Assembly (NCBI GenBank): GCA_002364085.1
Contig: DEXK01000012.1
Span: 245,949-300,104 of the forward strand
Source: Balneolaceae bacterium UBA3186
Lineage (GTDB): Bacteria; Bacteroidota; Rhodothermia; Balneolales; Balneolaceae
Length of the DNA: 54,156 nucleotides
Reading direction: 5' to 3'
The position numbers and the translations under genes are program-made. Below the pieces are notes generated by a model that ran no database searches, was not told the DNA's origin, and was given only the letters and a program-made list of their open reading frames with translations. Shown piece after piece: positions 53,250-54,156 of this stretch (position 1 is the stretch's first letter; each line of letters opens with the position of its first letter).

Positions 53250-53795
53250 ATGAATTTCGAAGAGAAATTAAATCACGGTTTCGAATTACTTCAAGATAAA
53301 GATATCGACCATGCTTTAGATATTGCCAGAGAACTTCAAAAAGAAAACGAAGACTCTCATGAGGCTTACTATCTAGAAGCTTTGATTTTCCAACAGCTCG
53401 AACAATTCGATCTGAGCTTAAAGAACATCAACAAAGCAATTGAGCTGGATGATGAAAACGCAGCTTACTTTAATTTGCGAGGAAATATTCGCATGAATAA
53501 AGAAGAGTTAAAAGAAGCAGAAGAAGATTTTGATAAAGCTATCGAAATCGATGATTTTGCCGGAGCACACAGAAGCAAAGTAATGTTGATGCTTATGACT
53601 GAGCGAGGTGCAGAAGCCATTCCATACACTATCGATCGCATTAAGAAATCTCCGCAAGACCCCGAGAATTGGATCCTAATGGGAGATATGATCAAGCGTG
53701 GAGGCCAAGCAGATAAAGCAGCCACTTACTACGAGCAAGCGCTTAAGATCGATCCTGAGAATGAATATGCTCGACGTCAGTTAGAAGAAGAGTAA
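53250..53795 (+). CDS. TPR-repeat protein
   Basis: The 181-residue protein is built of about five tetratricopeptide repeats, with typical units such as SHEAYYLEALIFQQLEQFDL, AAYFNLRGNIRMNKEELKEA and PENWILMGDMIKRGGQADKA. No signal peptide is seen, so it is a cytosolic scaffold for protein contacts. It is the last gene of the dnaA-folB-folK-dnk run; no terminator with a T-run is evident after it. Confidence 0.88.
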   Translation: MNFEEKLNHGFELLQDKDIDHALDIARELQKENEDSHEAYYLEALIFQQLEQFDLSLKNINKAIELDDENAAYFNLRGNIRMNKEELKEAEEDFDKAIEIDDFAGAHRSKVMLMLMTERGAEAIPYTIDRIKKSPQDPENWILMGDMIKRGGQADKAATYYEQALKIDPENEYARRQLEEE

Positions 53796-54156
53796 TTGAA
53801 CCTGTCATTTCGAATGGATGTGAGATTCTAAAGATTTTTTTACATCCATTTTTAGAAAAAGGGTCAACTGTACCGACCTTTAGAATTATTGGTACTGAAG
53901 CCTGTGCGGAGGAAGCACAGTACGGAATAAAGTACATTACCAAGTAAATGTACTCACAATCCTTAAGTAAAGACCTTCTCTGCCTCCTCCTACAATAGGA
54001 GGAGGACGCGTTGATAAAAATTAGAACCAATTCGGTAATTCCCCTCCTTATTCAAGGAGGGGCGAACTACTCAGAACCAAAGAATTTGTTTCGTAGCCGG
54101 GGAGGTCCGTTTCCAATGCATAGCATCGAGACCAGATAAAAAAGCCTAACCTAGCA
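53796..54156. repeat. Intergenic stretch with palindromic repeat elements
   Basis: No gene is seen in the final 361 bases. Two strong inverted repeats are present: CCTCCTCCT / AGGAGGAGG (53983-53991, 53997-54005) and CCCCTCCTT / AAGGAGGGG (54041-54049, 54054-54062). A third, weaker hairpin is GTACTG...CAGTAC around 53902-53933 with inner CTGTGC/GCACAG. The opening CTGTCATTTCGAA (from 53802) has the look of repeated intergenic sequence of related genomes. They may be REP- or MITE-like elements, but copy number cannot be judged from one window. Confidence 0.55.

Noticed and set aside
1..54156. CRISPR arrays, rRNA, tRNA, riboswitches, phage or insertion-sequence genes
   Set aside because: No regularly spaced direct repeats, conserved RNA cores, or transposase/phage structural genes were seen on either strand.

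Overview
The window looks like a piece of a chromosome from the Bacteroidota/Balneolota side of the FCB group, most likely a Balneolaceae-type marine or halophilic bacterium. The grounds are an AT-rich, densely packed genome, DUF5916, DUF3667, DUF2911, DUF4834 and DUF6263-like families, a T9SS-type C-terminal sorting domain, many small lipoproteins, and a promoter that fits the Bacteroidota TTTG / TAnnTTTG consensus. The placement is inferred from gene content; no rRNA or tRNA gene is present to confirm it.

Layout. (1) Bases 1-3601 are accessory DNA: a hairpin-bearing non-coding stretch, then what I read as the tail of a chromosomal integron cassette array without a visible integrase. It holds a broken ParE/RelE-type toxin gene followed by an attC-like site, a HigBA toxin-antitoxin cassette, a second attC-like site that appears split by a GC-richer ~1.45 kb insert carrying an outer-membrane protein gene, an unknown AT-rich membrane-anchored cassette gene, and a degenerate third attC-like site. 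(2) 3603-18730: envelope and metabolic genes: DUF5916 outer-membrane protein, secreted lipase-like hydrolase, MltF-like lytic transglycosylase, YhdH-type reductase, an aldehyde dehydrogenase/SDR pair, an M28 peptidase overlapping a multi-PAS histidine kinase and a receiver-only response regulator, a DUF2911 lipoprotein and a GIY-YIG nuclease. (3) 18766-24027 (minus strand): a small maltodextrin-type locus (TonB receptor, GH13 amylase, DUF6263-like protein) closed by a terminator. (4) 24319-30719: lipoprotein serpin, DUF3667 protein, rRNA-methyltransferase-like protein, serine hydrolase, M20 amidohydrolase, NAD(P)-binding protein. (5) 30963-33805: an operon of three pilin-like (PilW/PilX-like) proteins plus a secreted starch-binding-fold protein, ended by a strong terminator. 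(6) 33832-38638: serine hydrolase, metallo-hydrolase lipoprotein, and nadA/nadC with a divergent cysteine desulfurase. (7) 38714-48364: DsbA-like protein, IspH, and a minus-strand run eno, endonuclease I, recF, dciA, ybbR-like. (8) 48491-53795: prmC, a likely chromosomal origin with DnaA boxes, dnaA, folB, folK, a deoxynucleoside kinase, DUF4834 and TPR proteins. (9) The last 360 bases hold palindromic intergenic repeats.

How it fits together: the right 14 kb is core replication and housekeeping. Genes run away from the DnaA-box region on both sides, apart from the two just left of it, as expected for a replication origin. The most unusual parts are the decaying integron array with its two toxin systems, the orphan pilin-like operon, and the 11-bp tandem repeats in the putative origin.
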